From Lachnospiraceae bacterium UBA1759 (lineage in GTDB: Bacteria; Bacillota; Clostridia; Lachnospirales; Lachnospiraceae): DNA of 63,675 nt. Below, piece after piece: positions 1 through 9,252 of this stretch. Numbering within the stretch: the first letter of the stretch is position 1; the number at the start of each line of letters is the position of its first letter. The notes under the pieces are model-generated. The model searched no databases, was not told the origin of the DNA, and saw only the letters and a program-made list of their open reading frames with translations. The stretch covers positions 1-63,675 of the forward strand of contig DCHF01000041.1 in NCBI GenBank assembly GCA_002315555.1, in the 5' to 3' direction. A program made the position numbers and the translations under genes.

Positions 1-1435
1 AGCGCTGGTACCGGTATTCAGTACCGAGGCGGTCTATGCCTTTGAGGATTCCCGCGGCAGAAGAATTCATGATCCGCAGATGAAGCGGGCGCGTGTGTTT
101 GAAAATGAGGATCTCCGGAATAAATGCCTGAATTACGTGAATGACACGCTGCTCATTCAGCTCGGAGAAGCGGACCAGATCATCCGTCAGGGAGCTGCGA
201 CCGAGCAGGATATCTTCATCGTGACGGATCTGATCCGGAACCGGAAGATCGATTCCTTCTACCGTGCACGGCTTTACGAGACACTGATCGATCTTTCCGC
301 ACAGCCGGTCATGGCCGACATCGACTGCTGTGAATTCCTGCTGGAAGCGGATTACACCGCGTTCACACCGGCTTATCAGGTGAAATTCCTGGAAGCTTTG
401 ATCGGACGCGAATACTATAAGGATGCGTACCGCCGGATCCTTGAATACGGTTATGAGGGACTCTCCATCGACAGCATTAAAAAGCTGGCGGAGAATCTGC
501 TGAACGAGCCGGTCGCGCAGGGCGATCGCACGATGACATCCATGTGCTTCCGCCTGTTCAATGCGGGCCTGGCATCCGCAGGTGTATACGGTTATCTTGC
601 GGAGTATTTTGAGGGCAGCATGAAGGATATCATGAGCCTGGTCCACAGCATCCGTCACAAAAAGCTTCCGATGAAGAAGCTGACGGAGAGAGCGGTCATC
701 GAGTGCTTCTATGTGGACGATGAGGCGGACCTGGACACGCTGTTTGACCTGTACCTTTCGGAGAACCGCCGCGATCCGCTGGTCCGTTCCGCATACCTGA
801 TCTTAAAGAGCCATCACAGCTTCATCGATAACAAACCGCTTTCCGCGCTTGCCGTCGATGAACTGAAAAAGGAAGTGCTCCGCCTGCCCAAGATCGCCGG
901 TCTGGCACTGCTGCAGTATTATGCAAACTGTGAAGAGGCGCTTTCCGATTACGACCGTGCGATCTGTGAGGCGATTCTTAAGAAAGCGGTCGATGAGAGC
1001 ATCGTCCTGGGCTGCTACAGCCTTCTGGAGAAGAAGGTCCGCATGCCCGCGGATCTGGAAGGCAGAGCGTATGTGGAATACCGCTCGCAGGCTGCGCGTG
1101 AGGTCGCAGTCATCGGACGCGTGATGCCTGCCGGAAAATATTTCAGAAGGACCCTGAACGAGGTCTACCCGGGTGTATTTACGAAGTCATTTGTTCTTTA
1201 CAAAGGGGAAGGCATCCAGTATTATTATTCGATACGGCGTATGGACGGAACAATCGAAGAGATCGAATCGGAAGAAATTCTGACCAGAGAGTCGGGCGCG
1301 GTCAGCCGCGGAAGCCGTTACGACGATGTGGAACGTCTGGAAATGAAGGCGGAGAAGCAGAACGTAAGGGATACGGCGGAGCTGATGCGCAGTCTGATCT
1401 TGAAAGACGCCATGATCAATGAGATTTTTAAATGA
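1..1435 (+). CDS. DUF5717-family protein, C-terminal part (5' end outside window)
   Basis: The reading frame is open from the first bases of the window, so the ATG at 80 is internal and the gene begins upstream. About 477 residues are visible: mostly helical, repeat-like sequence, then a beta-rich tail (around FTKSFVLYKGEGIQYYYS). I place it in DUF5717 from memory, because such long proteins sit directly upstream of a DUF5716 gene in Lachnospiraceae; the function is unknown. No signal peptide or membrane segment is visible in this part. It ends just before the DUF5716 gene and is probably co-transcribed with the next two genes. The family call is moderately sure; the frame itself is certain. 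Confidence 0.6.
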   Translation, partial: ALVPVFSTEAVYAFEDSRGRRIHDPQMKRARVFENEDLRNKCLNYVNDTLLIQLGEADQIIRQGAATEQDIFIVTDLIRNRKIDSFYRARLYETLIDLSAQPVMADIDCCEFLLEADYTAFTPAYQVKFLEALIGREYYKDAYRRILEYGYEGLSIDSIKKLAENLLNEPVAQGDRTMTSMCFRLFNAGLASAGVYGYLAEYFEGSMKDIMSLVHSIRHKKLPMKKLTERAVIECFYVDDEADLDTLFDLYLSENRRDPLVRSAYLILKSHHSFIDNKPLSALAVDELKKEVLRLPKIAGLALLQYYANCEEALSDYDRAICEAILKKAVDESIVLGCYSLLEKKVRMPADLEGRAYVEYRSQAAREVAVIGRVMPAGKYFRRTLNEVYPGVFTKSFVLYKGEGIQYYYSIRRMDGTIEEIESEEILTRESGAVSRGSRYDDVERLEMKAEKQNVRDTAELMRSLILKDAMINEIFK

Positions 1436-1452
1436 CAGAAAGAGGAACCAAC

Positions 1453-2724
1453 ATGGAAAAAGGGCTGATCGTCGGATATGATCTTTGCAAGGATTATTGC
1501 CGGATCTCCTATTTTGAAGAGGGAAAGGACGAGCCGCAGGACCTGGTCTTTTCGGAGGAAGAAAATCCCTACCTCGTGCAAAATTCCATATGTAAGAAAA
1601 AGGGCAAGGACGAGTGGCTGATCGGCCAGGTGGCCTATGAGACCGCGCTTCTGGGCGGCGGTGCCATCGTCGATAAGCTGCTCCGCATGGTCTCCATGAA
1701 CGGCTTTACCACGTTTGAGGGCGTCCGTTACTCTGCGGAAGAGCTTTTGTATCATTTCCTGGATGAATCCCTGAAGGTGCTATACAAGCAGCAGAACACC
1801 ACGGAGATCCGGCAGATCATGTTTACCGTGCAGGATCTGGACTCGGTGGTCCTGGATACGGTGATCCGATGCATGAAGCGGCTCGGCGTGGAAAGAAAGC
1901 GCATCCATATCATCAGCCACACGGAGACCTATCTGTTCTTCGTTCTCAGTCAGAAGCGCGAGCTCTGGTCCAACATCTCCGTACTGTACGATCTTTCCGG
2001 AGACGGACTGAACTACTATGAAATGGAAGTCCTTCGCGGCATGCAGCCCAATGTGGCATATGCCAAACGGACCTTCCTGGAAGAGGGCTTTTCAATCGAT
2101 ATTCTGAATAACCCCGCAGGCTGCCGCATGGCGGATTCCATCATGACCAAGTGCGTGGAACGCATGCTGAGCAAGAAGCTGATCTCCAGCGCTTACCTTT
2201 CCGGTAAGGGCATGGACTCGTGCCAGCGCTGGGGCAATAACTTCTTAAAGGTCCTCTGCACAAGACGCCGCGTTTTCTTTATCGAGAACATGTTTGCGAA
2301 AGGCGCGGTCTATGCCGCCTGCGAATATCTGCGTGATACCTCCGCATATCCGTATAAGATCATGTGTGAAGGCCGTATCGACGTGGACATCCATGTCGAT
2401 GTTTACAAGGGCATGAACCTAAAGACCCTGAATCTGGCATCGGTCGGCAGCAACTGGTATGAGACCAAGCAGTCGTTTGATATCATCCCGGACAATGAGA
2501 CCTCTATCCGTTTCCGTGTACGGAAGCTCGGAGAAAGAAGCCCGCTTCTTGTGGAGATCCCGCTGACGGACTTCAAATTGAAACCGAACAAGATGCGCAG
2601 GATCGGTGTGAACCTGACGTTTTCTTCGGAAAACGAATTTAATGTGACGCTGCGGGACAAGGGCTTCGGTGAGTTCTGTCCGGCTACGGATACCGTGATC
2701 AAAAAGACATTTACGATCAGCTGA
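1453..2724 (+). CDS. DUF5716-family protein, degenerate Hsp70/actin-like ATPase fold (predicted)
   Basis: This is a 423-residue protein. The ATG at 1453 is preferred over the in-frame ATG at 1432 because AGAGGA lies 7 bases upstream of it. The layout resembles Hsp70. There is a phosphate-1-like strand near the start (GLIVGYDLCKDYCRISYF), a middle helix ending IHIISHTETYLFF like the Hsp70 NEPTAAA segment, and a phosphate-2-like strand (ISVLYDLSGDGLNYYEM). A GAVYAAC helix follows, and the C-terminal half (ending NEFNVTLRDKGFGEF) recalls the Hsp70 substrate-binding beta domain. Glycine-rich ATP loops are degenerate, so ATP hydrolysis is doubtful. The family name is from memory; the Hsp70 relation is inference. 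Its neighbours are helical-repeat proteins, which suggests a chaperone-like module. Confidence 0.65.
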   Translation: MEKGLIVGYDLCKDYCRISYFEEGKDEPQDLVFSEEENPYLVQNSICKKKGKDEWLIGQVAYETALLGGGAIVDKLLRMVSMNGFTTFEGVRYSAEELLYHFLDESLKVLYKQQNTTEIRQIMFTVQDLDSVVLDTVIRCMKRLGVERKRIHIISHTETYLFFVLSQKRELWSNISVLYDLSGDGLNYYEMEVLRGMQPNVAYAKRTFLEEGFSIDILNNPAGCRMADSIMTKCVERMLSKKLISSAYLSGKGMDSCQRWGNNFLKVLCTRRRVFFIENMFAKGAVYAACEYLRDTSAYPYKIMCEGRIDVDIHVDVYKGMNLKTLNLASVGSNWYETKQSFDIIPDNETSIRFRVRKLGERSPLLVEIPLTDFKLKPNKMRRIGVNLTFSSENEFNVTLRDKGFGEFCPATDTVIKKTFTIS

Positions 2725-2746
2725 TCATCGGCGGAAAGGAAGAAAA

Positions 2747-3559
2747 ATGGGCCGCTATCTGCTTTGCGGAAAAGAAGCGGAGATTCCCTTCGAGGTGGAA
2801 GAACTGGATATTCGTCTTTACACCATCGAAGAACTCTGCTACTATATTTATCATAATCTGCCGCTCGTCGGGGATGATTTTATCAGCGAACGCCTGCTCC
2901 ATTTCATTCGTCATGAACTGGAGATGCCGGAGAACGCGGATAAGATCGAGCGTTTTTATTCTTCGCCGTCGGATCAGGACTCCACGCTGTTCATGCTGTT
3001 GTCCGAGGTCGGTTATTATACCGAGTACGATATGCAGGAGTTCCAGAACCGTTTGGTCTTCCGGAGAAGAAAGAACGGGCCGGAACGAGTCCGCTACAAG
3101 GCGGACAGTCTGATGGAAAAGAAGCGCTATCTCGGAGCGATCCGATGCTACAAAACGCTTGTCACAGGGGAGCGCGACGGCCGTATCTCCGCGCAGTTCT
3201 ACGCGGAGGTGCTGGAATCCATCGCCAACTGTTACGGAAAACTGTGTCAGTTTGAACAGGCACTGGAATATCTGGAAAAAGCGTATGATCAGGTGGGCAG
3301 CGAACGACTGTTAAAGAAAATCTATGATGTGACCGTCCTTTCGGGCCAGGATCTTCCGGAAAAGTATTTCAGCCGTTGTACGGACCAGAAGCTTTCGGAG
3401 TGGCAGCAGTCGTACTGGAACCGGGAAGCCGTTATCAAGGGCAGCCTGGATGAGGAACCGGCCATGCAGATGTTTTTACATGCGCCGGCCGTCATGAATG
3501 TGGAATTAAAGCAGTATGTGGAGCAGAAGAAAGAACTGTTCCGCGGGATGCTTGAATAA
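2747..3559 (+). CDS. Helical-repeat (TPR-like) protein of unknown function
   Basis: A 270-residue soluble protein with a strong SD (GGAAAGGAAG) before the ATG. The N-terminal half is acidic and helical. From about residue 118 (SLMEKKRYLGAIRCYKTLV) to 185 (QFEQALEYLEKAYDQVG) there are two units with the TPR spacing of A, Y and L residues. I do not recognise a named family. It follows the DUF5716 gene by 22 bases and is followed 41 bases later by valS. The repeats suggest a binding partner of the DUF5717/DUF5716 proteins, but that rests on position only. Confidence 0.6.
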   Translation: MGRYLLCGKEAEIPFEVEELDIRLYTIEELCYYIYHNLPLVGDDFISERLLHFIRHELEMPENADKIERFYSSPSDQDSTLFMLLSEVGYYTEYDMQEFQNRLVFRRRKNGPERVRYKADSLMEKKRYLGAIRCYKTLVTGERDGRISAQFYAEVLESIANCYGKLCQFEQALEYLEKAYDQVGSERLLKKIYDVTVLSGQDLPEKYFSRCTDQKLSEWQQSYWNREAVIKGSLDEEPAMQMFLHAPAVMNVELKQYVEQKKELFRGMLE

Positions 3560-3600
3560 ATGAGGACGTTCCGCTACGGGACCGATTCAGAGGAGTATAT

Positions 3601-6312
3601 ATGAAAGAACTGAGCAAAACCTATAATCCCTCAGACATTGAAAAGCGTCTGTACAAAAACTGGGAAGAAAAGGGTTACTTTCATGCGAAGGTAAACCCGG
3701 ATAAGAAGCCGTATACCATCGTGATGCCGCCGCCCAATATCACGGGTCAGCTGCATATGGGTCATGCGATGGATAATACACTTCAGGACATTCTGATCCG
3801 CTGGAAGAGAATGCAGGGCTATGAGGCGCTGTGGCAGCCGGGTACGGATCATGCATCCATCGCTACGGAGGCAAAGGTCGTTGAGGCCATGAGACAGGAC
3901 GGCATTACGAAGGACATGATCGGCCGTGACGGTTTCCTGGAGAGAGCATGGGCCTGGAGAGATAAGTACGGTTCCCGCATCGTCAGCCAGCTGAAGACTT
4001 TGGGTTCAAGCTGCGACTGGGAGCGTGAACGTTTCACCATGGATGAGGGCTGCTCCGAAGCCGTTAAGGAAGTTTTTGTCAAGCTTTATAACGAAGGTCT
4101 GATCTACCGCGGCAACCGTATGGTCAACTGGTGTCCGTACTGCAACACCTCTATTTCCGATGCCGAGGTTGAATACGAAGAGCAGGACGGCAATTTCTAT
4201 CATCTGTTATATCCGGTAAAAGAGACCGGCGAGATGCTTGAGCTTGCAACCACCCGTCCGGAGACTATGCTGGGCGATACCGCCGTTGCCATCAACGGTG
4301 AGGACGAGCGTTATGCACATCTGCATGGCTGCCATGTCATTCTGCCGCTCATTAATAAAGAGATCCCGATCGTATGTGATGAGCATGCGGACATGGAAAA
4401 GGGTACCGGTGTCGTAAAGATCACACCGGCACATGACCCCAACGACTTTGAAGTCGGTGAGCGGCACAGCCTGCCCCGTGTACGTGTTTTCACCTATGAC
4501 GGCCACATGACCGGCGCTGCGGATGCCGCTGCTGCCGATGAATACATCGCTTCCGGTAAGGCTGCGGAAGGCGAACCGACCGTTCTGGACTGCGGCAAGT
4601 ACGCAGGTATGACAACGATGGAAGCCCGCAAGGTCATGTTAGAGGACCTCAAGGCCGGCGGTTACTTAAAAGAGATCGAACCGTTAAAGCACGATGTCGG
4701 TACCTGCTACCGTTGTCATTCCACCATCGAGCCGATGATCTCCAAGCAGTGGTTCGTTAAGATGGTACCGCTCGCCAAGCCGGCCATCAAGGCGGTTGAA
4801 GACGGCCGCATCCGTTTTGTTCCGGAGCGCTTTACGAAGACCTATTTGAACTGGATGAACAACACCCGTGACTGGTGTATTTCCCGTCAGCTGTGGTGGG
4901 GCCATCAGATCCCGGCATGGTACTGCGATGATTGCGGCGAGACCGTCGTAAGCGGTTCTCAGCCCGGCGTCTGTCCGAAGTGCGGCGGCGTTCATCTGAC
5001 CCAGGACCCGGATACGCTCGACACCTGGTTCTCCTCTGCATTATGGCCGTTCTCAACGCTCGGCTGGCCGCAGGCAACGGAAGACCTGAAGTATTTCTAC
5101 CCGACGGATACGCTGGTTACCGGTTACGACATCATCGGCTTCTGGGTAAGCCGAATGATCTTCTCCGGTCTGGCTTACACCGATGACATTCCGTTCAATA
5201 CCGTATATATCCACGGCCTTGTTCGCGACAGCCAGGGACGCAAGATGAGTAAGTCTCTCGGAAACGGTATCGATCCGCTGGAGGTCATCGAACAGTACGG
5301 CGCCGATGCACTCCGTATGATGCTTCTGACCGGCAATGCTCCGGGTAATGACATGCGTTTCTATTACGAGCGTGTTGAGGCAAGCCGCAACTTCGCAAAC
5401 AAGATATGGAACGCATCCCGTTTCATCATGATGAACATGGAGAAGGCCGATACCACCGGCGTTGCGCTGTCCGATCTGACCCAGGCCGATAAGTGGATCC
5501 TGTCCCGTGTCAATGACGTCACCCGTGACGTTACGGAGAACATGGATAAGTTCGAGCTGGGCATCGCCCTCGGTAAGGTCTATGACTTTGCATGGGACGA
5601 ATTTTGCGATTGGTACATCGAAATGGTGAAGCCGCGTCTTTACAATGAGGAAGACACGACCAAGAATGCGGCGATCTGGACCTTAAAGACGGTTCTGATC
5701 CAGATTCTGAAGCTTCTGCATCCGTACATTCCGTTCGTTACCGAAGAGATCTTCACGAACCTGCAGGAAGAGGAAGAATCCATCATGATCTCTTCCTGGC
5801 CGGTATACAAGGAAGAGTGGCACTTTGCCGATGACGAGCGTGCCGTTGAGATCATCAAGGAAGCGGTCCGTGCGATCCGTGCGACCCGTACCGAGATGAA
5901 CGTTGCTCCGTCCAGAAAAGCTTCCGTCCATGTGGTATCGAGTGACGAAAATGTAAGAAATGTGTTCACAAATTCGAAAAACTTTTTTGCTACACTGGCT
6001 TTTGCGAAGGAAGTGCTCGTTGCGGCGGACAAGGAAGGCATCTCCGAGGATGCGGTATCTTCCGTGACCTCCGACGCAACGATCTACATTCCGCTTGAGG
6101 ATCTGGTCGACTTTGAGAAGGAGCGTGAGCGCCTGACCAAGGAGCAGAACCGTCTTGCAAACGAACTGAAGCGTTCCGAGAGCATGCTGGCCAATGAGAA
6201 GTTCCTGGCAAAGGCTCCGGCAGAGAAGGTCGAAGAGGAGAAGGCAAAGAGAGACAAGTACACTCAGATGCTGGCTTCCGTTGAAGAGAGACTGAACGCA
6301 TTAAAGAAATAA
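3601..6312 (+). CDS. valS: Valyl-tRNA synthetase
   Basis: Class I aminoacyl-tRNA synthetase that charges tRNA-Val and edits mischarged Thr. The protein has 903 residues, the usual length. The ATP-binding HIGH motif is HMGH at 52-55 within PPPNITGQLHMGH, and the KMSKS loop is at 548-552. The CP1 editing domain lies between, with TTRPETMLGDTAVA. A Cys4 zinc-ribbon insert (CDDC...CPKC) and the C-terminal coiled-coil arm (last ~70 residues, rich in Glu/Lys/Leu) are present. GAGGAG precedes the ATG closely. The gap to the upstream gene is only 41 bases, too short for a T-box, so expression probably comes from the upstream cluster or a distal promoter. Confidence 0.97.
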   Translation: MKELSKTYNPSDIEKRLYKNWEEKGYFHAKVNPDKKPYTIVMPPPNITGQLHMGHAMDNTLQDILIRWKRMQGYEALWQPGTDHASIATEAKVVEAMRQDGITKDMIGRDGFLERAWAWRDKYGSRIVSQLKTLGSSCDWERERFTMDEGCSEAVKEVFVKLYNEGLIYRGNRMVNWCPYCNTSISDAEVEYEEQDGNFYHLLYPVKETGEMLELATTRPETMLGDTAVAINGEDERYAHLHGCHVILPLINKEIPIVCDEHADMEKGTGVVKITPAHDPNDFEVGERHSLPRVRVFTYDGHMTGAADAAAADEYIASGKAAEGEPTVLDCGKYAGMTTMEARKVMLEDLKAGGYLKEIEPLKHDVGTCYRCHSTIEPMISKQWFVKMVPLAKPAIKAVEDGRIRFVPERFTKTYLNWMNNTRDWCISRQLWWGHQIPAWYCDDCGETVVSGSQPGVCPKCGGVHLTQDPDTLDTWFSSALWPFSTLGWPQATEDLKYFYPTDTLVTGYDIIGFWVSRMIFSGLAYTDDIPFNTVYIHGLVRDSQGRKMSKSLGNGIDPLEVIEQYGADALRMMLLTGNAPGNDMRFYYERVEASRNFANKIWNASRFIMMNMEKADTTGVALSDLTQADKWILSRVNDVTRDVTENMDKFELGIALGKVYDFAWDEFCDWYIEMVKPRLYNEEDTTKNAAIWTLKTVLIQILKLLHPYIPFVTEEIFTNLQEEEESIMISSWPVYKEEWHFADDERAVEIIKEAVRAIRATRTEMNVAPSRKASVHVVSSDENVRNVFTNSKNFFATLAFAKEVLVAADKEGISEDAVSSVTSDATIYIPLEDLVDFEKERERLTKEQNRLANELKRSESMLANEKFLAKAPAEKVEEEKAKRDKYTQMLASVEERLNALKK

Positions 6313-6332
6313 TATAGCGAAAGGCTAAACAC

Positions 6333-7403
6333 ATGGCACAGTCCGATATTGATAGAATCAATGAGACTATAAATACGGTGGCGGATACCGTCAATGCGGT
6401 GATCGATACGACGCGTCAGGCTATTTTAAACAGCCCGAAGCGTCAGCGGTCCACCCTGTACCGGAAGATGGACGGGGAAAGAAGCGGCGGTATGGTGCAG
6501 AAGATCTTTGGCGGCATTATGTCCGGTACCGGCGCGATGGTTGCCGGAATTACCGCACTTGCCGCGATCTTCAGCCATTCGGCATCGCTGGGTGAACTGA
6601 TCATGGCCGTGGTTTTTGCAGGGGCACTGATCATCGGCGGTGTTGCGCTGAATGTTCAGGGCAGTCAAAAGGTCAACCGTATCAAGCGTTTTCAGGATTA
6701 CCTGAATGTTCTCGGATCCCGAACCTACGTTACCCTGGAGGCTCTTTCTGAGTATACCGGCAAATCCGTCAAGTTCATTACCGAGGATCTTCAGGACATG
6801 ATCGCGCGGAAGATGTTCCTGCAGGGACATCTGGATGATCAGCGTACCAGTCTGATCACCGCCGATGAAACCTATAAGGATTACCGCCGCGCCGCAGCGA
6901 TCCAGAAGATCAAGGCGGAGCAGGAGGTCGTCCAGGATGAGAGTCTTAAGAATCTCACGCCGGAGGCCAGAGACATCGTCCGCCGCGGTGAAAATTACAT
7001 TATGAAGATCCAGCAGATCAATACCGAGCTTCCCGGCGAGGTGATCACGCTGAAGCTTCAGAAACTGGAATCCGTCATCCGCAGGATCCTGGAGGAGGCG
7101 AAGCAGCAGCCGGACAGTGTCATGGACTTACGGAAGTTAATGAACTATTATCTTCCCACAACGTGGAAGCTGCTCGAAGCCTATAAGGACATCGAGGACG
7201 AGCCCGTTAAGACGCCTCAGATGCTGGAGACGCAGAAAAACGTCGAGAATACCATCGACACTGTAAATGATGCATTTGAGAATCTTCTGGATCAGCTGTT
7301 CCGGAACACCGCATGGGATATTTCCAGCGATATTTCCGTTTTGAACTCCATGCTGACGCAGGAGGGACTGAAGGACAATGAATTTCAAGTAGGTCAAAAG
7401 TAA
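6333..7403 (+). CDS. XpaC-like (5-bromo-4-chloroindolyl phosphate hydrolysis family) membrane protein
   Basis: 356 residues. Two adjacent hydrophobic segments (about 59-80 and 88-106) form a membrane hairpin, followed by a long helical, Gln/Lys/Glu-rich cytoplasmic part. The layout and the immediate downstream TelA-family gene match the XpaC/YaaN pair of Firmicutes. XpaC takes its name from a phenotype in Bacillus; its biochemical activity is not established. The next gene starts 13 bases later after a strong SD, so the two are almost certainly translated from one message. I infer that the two proteins act together at the membrane. Confidence 0.65.
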   Translation: MAQSDIDRINETINTVADTVNAVIDTTRQAILNSPKRQRSTLYRKMDGERSGGMVQKIFGGIMSGTGAMVAGITALAAIFSHSASLGELIMAVVFAGALIIGGVALNVQGSQKVNRIKRFQDYLNVLGSRTYVTLEALSEYTGKSVKFITEDLQDMIARKMFLQGHLDDQRTSLITADETYKDYRRAAAIQKIKAEQEVVQDESLKNLTPEARDIVRRGENYIMKIQQINTELPGEVITLKLQKLESVIRRILEEAKQQPDSVMDLRKLMNYYLPTTWKLLEAYKDIEDEPVKTPQMLETQKNVENTIDTVNDAFENLLDQLFRNTAWDISSDISVLNSMLTQEGLKDNEFQVGQK

Positions 7404-7415
7404 GGAGGAACCCAC

Positions 7416-8588
7416 ATGGCAGAAGAAATGAAAGAGATGGAAACAAGCGCACCGATCACGATGACTTTTGGTGATACCTTCACCTCCGTTACCGGTGAAC
7501 AGGGAACGATCGCTCAGGTACAGGAACCGGTCGAGGAAGTCAACATTGCGATCGATGACTCGATCCTGTCCGAAGAAGAGAAGAAGGCGGTCGAAAGCTT
7601 TACATCGCAGATCAACATTCAGGACACGACGGCGATCATGAACTACGGTACCGGCGCACAGAAGAAGATGGCTGATTTCTCTCAGGCTACTTTAAACCAT
7701 GTACGCACCAAGAACCTCGGTGAAGTCGGCGACCTCCTGTCCAGCGTTGTATCCGAAGTCAATGATTTTGATCAGGCGACCGAGCAGAAGGGTCTGTTCG
7801 GCAAGGTGAAGAAGGTCACCAACAAGGTCGAAGTCATCAAGGCAAAGTATGATAAGGTCGAGGTCAATATCAATAAGATCTGCCAGGAGCTGGAAGGTCA
7901 TCAGGTCACCCTGTTAAAGGACGTTGCGACCTTTGACAAGATGTATGAACTGAACACCAATACCTATAAGGAACTGACCATGTACATCATGGCCGGTAAG
8001 AAGAAGCTGGAAGAGGTTCGCGCAGGTGAGCTTGCGGAACTTCGCGCAAAGGCTGCAGAGACCGGACGTACCGAAGATGCACAGGCAGCAAAGGATCTTG
8101 CCGATCAGTGCAACCGCTTTGAAAAGAAGCTGTACGATCTGGACCTGACCCGCACCATTTCCATGCAGACCGCTCCGCAGATCCGTATGCTGCAGAACAC
8201 CGATACGCAGATGGCTGAAAAGATCCAGTCCGTTCTGGTCAACACTATTCCGCTTTGGAAGAATCAGATGGTCATCTCACTCGGCATCGCACATTCCACC
8301 GCAGCGATCAAGGCTGAAGCAGCCGTTACGAATGCAACCAACGCACTGCTGAAGAAGAATGCCGAGAGCCTTCATATGGCAGCTACCGAGGCCGCTAAGG
8401 CGAACGAGCGCGGCATCGTCGATCTTGAGACCTTAAAGAGCACCAATGCGACTCTGATCCAGACCCTGAACGATGTTCAGCGTATCCAGGCCGAGGGTCG
8501 TGACAAGCGCGCGGCAGCAGAAGTCGAGCTTCGTAAGATGGAGCAGGAATTGAAGGACAAGCTTCTCGAAATGAGCAAGAACGAGTAA
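7416..8588 (+). CDS. TelA-family toxic-anion-resistance protein
   Basis: 390 residues, soluble and strongly helical, with AAGGAGGA 7 bases before the ATG. It has the TelA/YaaN pattern: an acidic N-terminal part, a central helical bundle (VNINKICQELEGHQVTLLKD, then MYELNTNTYKEL) and a conserved stretch around PLWKNQMVISLG. The family was named for tellurite resistance on plasmids, but chromosomal copies are widespread and linked loosely to envelope stress. The XpaC–TelA pairing supports the call. There is no clear terminator after it; the next feature is the rplS promoter about 50 bases on. Confidence 0.85.
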   Translation: MAEEMKEMETSAPITMTFGDTFTSVTGEQGTIAQVQEPVEEVNIAIDDSILSEEEKKAVESFTSQINIQDTTAIMNYGTGAQKKMADFSQATLNHVRTKNLGEVGDLLSSVVSEVNDFDQATEQKGLFGKVKKVTNKVEVIKAKYDKVEVNINKICQELEGHQVTLLKDVATFDKMYELNTNTYKELTMYIMAGKKKLEEVRAGELAELRAKAAETGRTEDAQAAKDLADQCNRFEKKLYDLDLTRTISMQTAPQIRMLQNTDTQMAEKIQSVLVNTIPLWKNQMVISLGIAHSTAAIKAEAAVTNATNALLKKNAESLHMAATEAAKANERGIVDLETLKSTNATLIQTLNDVQRIQAEGRDKRAAAEVELRKMEQELKDKLLEMSKNE

Positions 8589-8629
8589 TTCCGCCCGACA
8601 TTTTTAACAAAAATAAATGCAATAAATTG

Positions 8630-8668
8630 TTGCATTTTATTGACAGCTGTGTTATATTAGCATAGTTG
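8630..8668 (+). promoter_or_regulatory. Predicted rplS promoter
   Basis: A consensus TTGACA lies at 8640-8645, with TAGTTG 17 bases further on. An alternative pair is TTGCAT (8630-8635) with TATATT (8653-8658), also 17 bases apart. Either would start the rplS message about 90-110 bases before its ATG. The region is AT-rich compared with the flanking genes. Confidence 0.6.
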
Positions 8669-8767
8669 TAAAAAAGTGGGTATTCCGCTGTACTAAAAGT
8701 TTCGGTATAAACTTCGCGGTGTCCGGGGCGAAAGTAGTAAGAATATCTGAAAACAGGAGGAATCTAA
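8669..8767 (+). promoter_or_regulatory. rplS 5' leader, possible ribosomal-protein leader
   Basis: About 100 untranslated bases separate the promoter from the rplS start. They contain GC-rich complementary bits (for example TTCCGC near 8684 and GCGGTG near 8716) and end in AACAGGAGGAATCTAA, a strong SD. Autoregulatory leaders are known for L19 in Firmicutes; I could not match this to a known leader fold, so that role is a guess. Confidence 0.3.
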
Positions 8768-9115
8768 ATGAACGATATCATTAAGAAGATTGAAGCAGAG
8801 CAGTTAAAGGCATCTGTAGACGAATTTGCTGTAGGCGATACTGTACGTGTACATGCAAAGATCAAGGAAGGCAACCGCGAGCGTATCCAGGTCTTTGAAG
8901 GAACCGTTGTCAAGAGACAGAACGGTGGCGTACGTGAGACGTTTACTGTAAGAAAGATTTCCGGCGGTGTTGGCGTTGAAAAGAGCTGGCCGTTACATTC
9001 TCCGTCTGTTGAGAAGATCGAAGTTGTACGTAACGGTAAAGTCCGTCGTGCAAGACTGAACTACTTAAGACAGAGAACAGGTAAGGCTGCTAAGGTCAAA
9101 GAATTAGTACGGTAA
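8768..9115 (+). CDS. rplS: 50S ribosomal protein L19
   Basis: 115 residues, the standard size. Typical L19 segments are visible: FAVGDTVRVHAKIKEG, ERIQVFEGTVVKRQNGG, ETFTVRKIS, GVGVEKSWPLHSP and the Arg-rich tail ending YLRQRTGKAAKVKELVR. L19 sits at the 30S-50S interface. It is usually the last gene of the rpsP-rimM-trmD-rplS operon, but here it has its own promoter, leader and terminator and the upstream genes are unrelated. The downstream lepB-family gene is the order seen in many Firmicutes. Confidence 0.98.
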   Translation: MNDIIKKIEAEQLKASVDEFAVGDTVRVHAKIKEGNRERIQVFEGTVVKRQNGGVRETFTVRKISGGVGVEKSWPLHSPSVEKIEVVRNGKVRRARLNYLRQRTGKAAKVKELVR

Positions 9116-9120
9116 TCCGG

Positions 9121-9156
9121 GAAAAGCACCGCAGCAATGTGGTGCTTTTTTTCTTT
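9121..9156 (+). terminator. Intrinsic terminator of rplS
   Basis: AAAGCACC and GGTGCTTT pair around a short loop and are followed by a run of T (TTTTTTTCTTTTT). It lies directly after the rplS stop codon. Confidence 0.85.
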
Positions 9157-9252
9157 TTACGGGCAGCGGATGGCTGTGACGATACTTCCTTTTCCGGGAA
9201 GCGGACGGTCGGAACGATGCCTTTCATTCGGTGATCGGTTGGGAGACACAGT

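Noticed and set aside
1432..1452. Upstream start for the DUF5716 gene at 1432
   Set aside because: It would give an ATGA overlap, but no SD precedes it, while 1453 has a good one.
3560..3600. T-box or own promoter for valS
   Set aside because: The gap is only 41 bases and holds little besides an SD.
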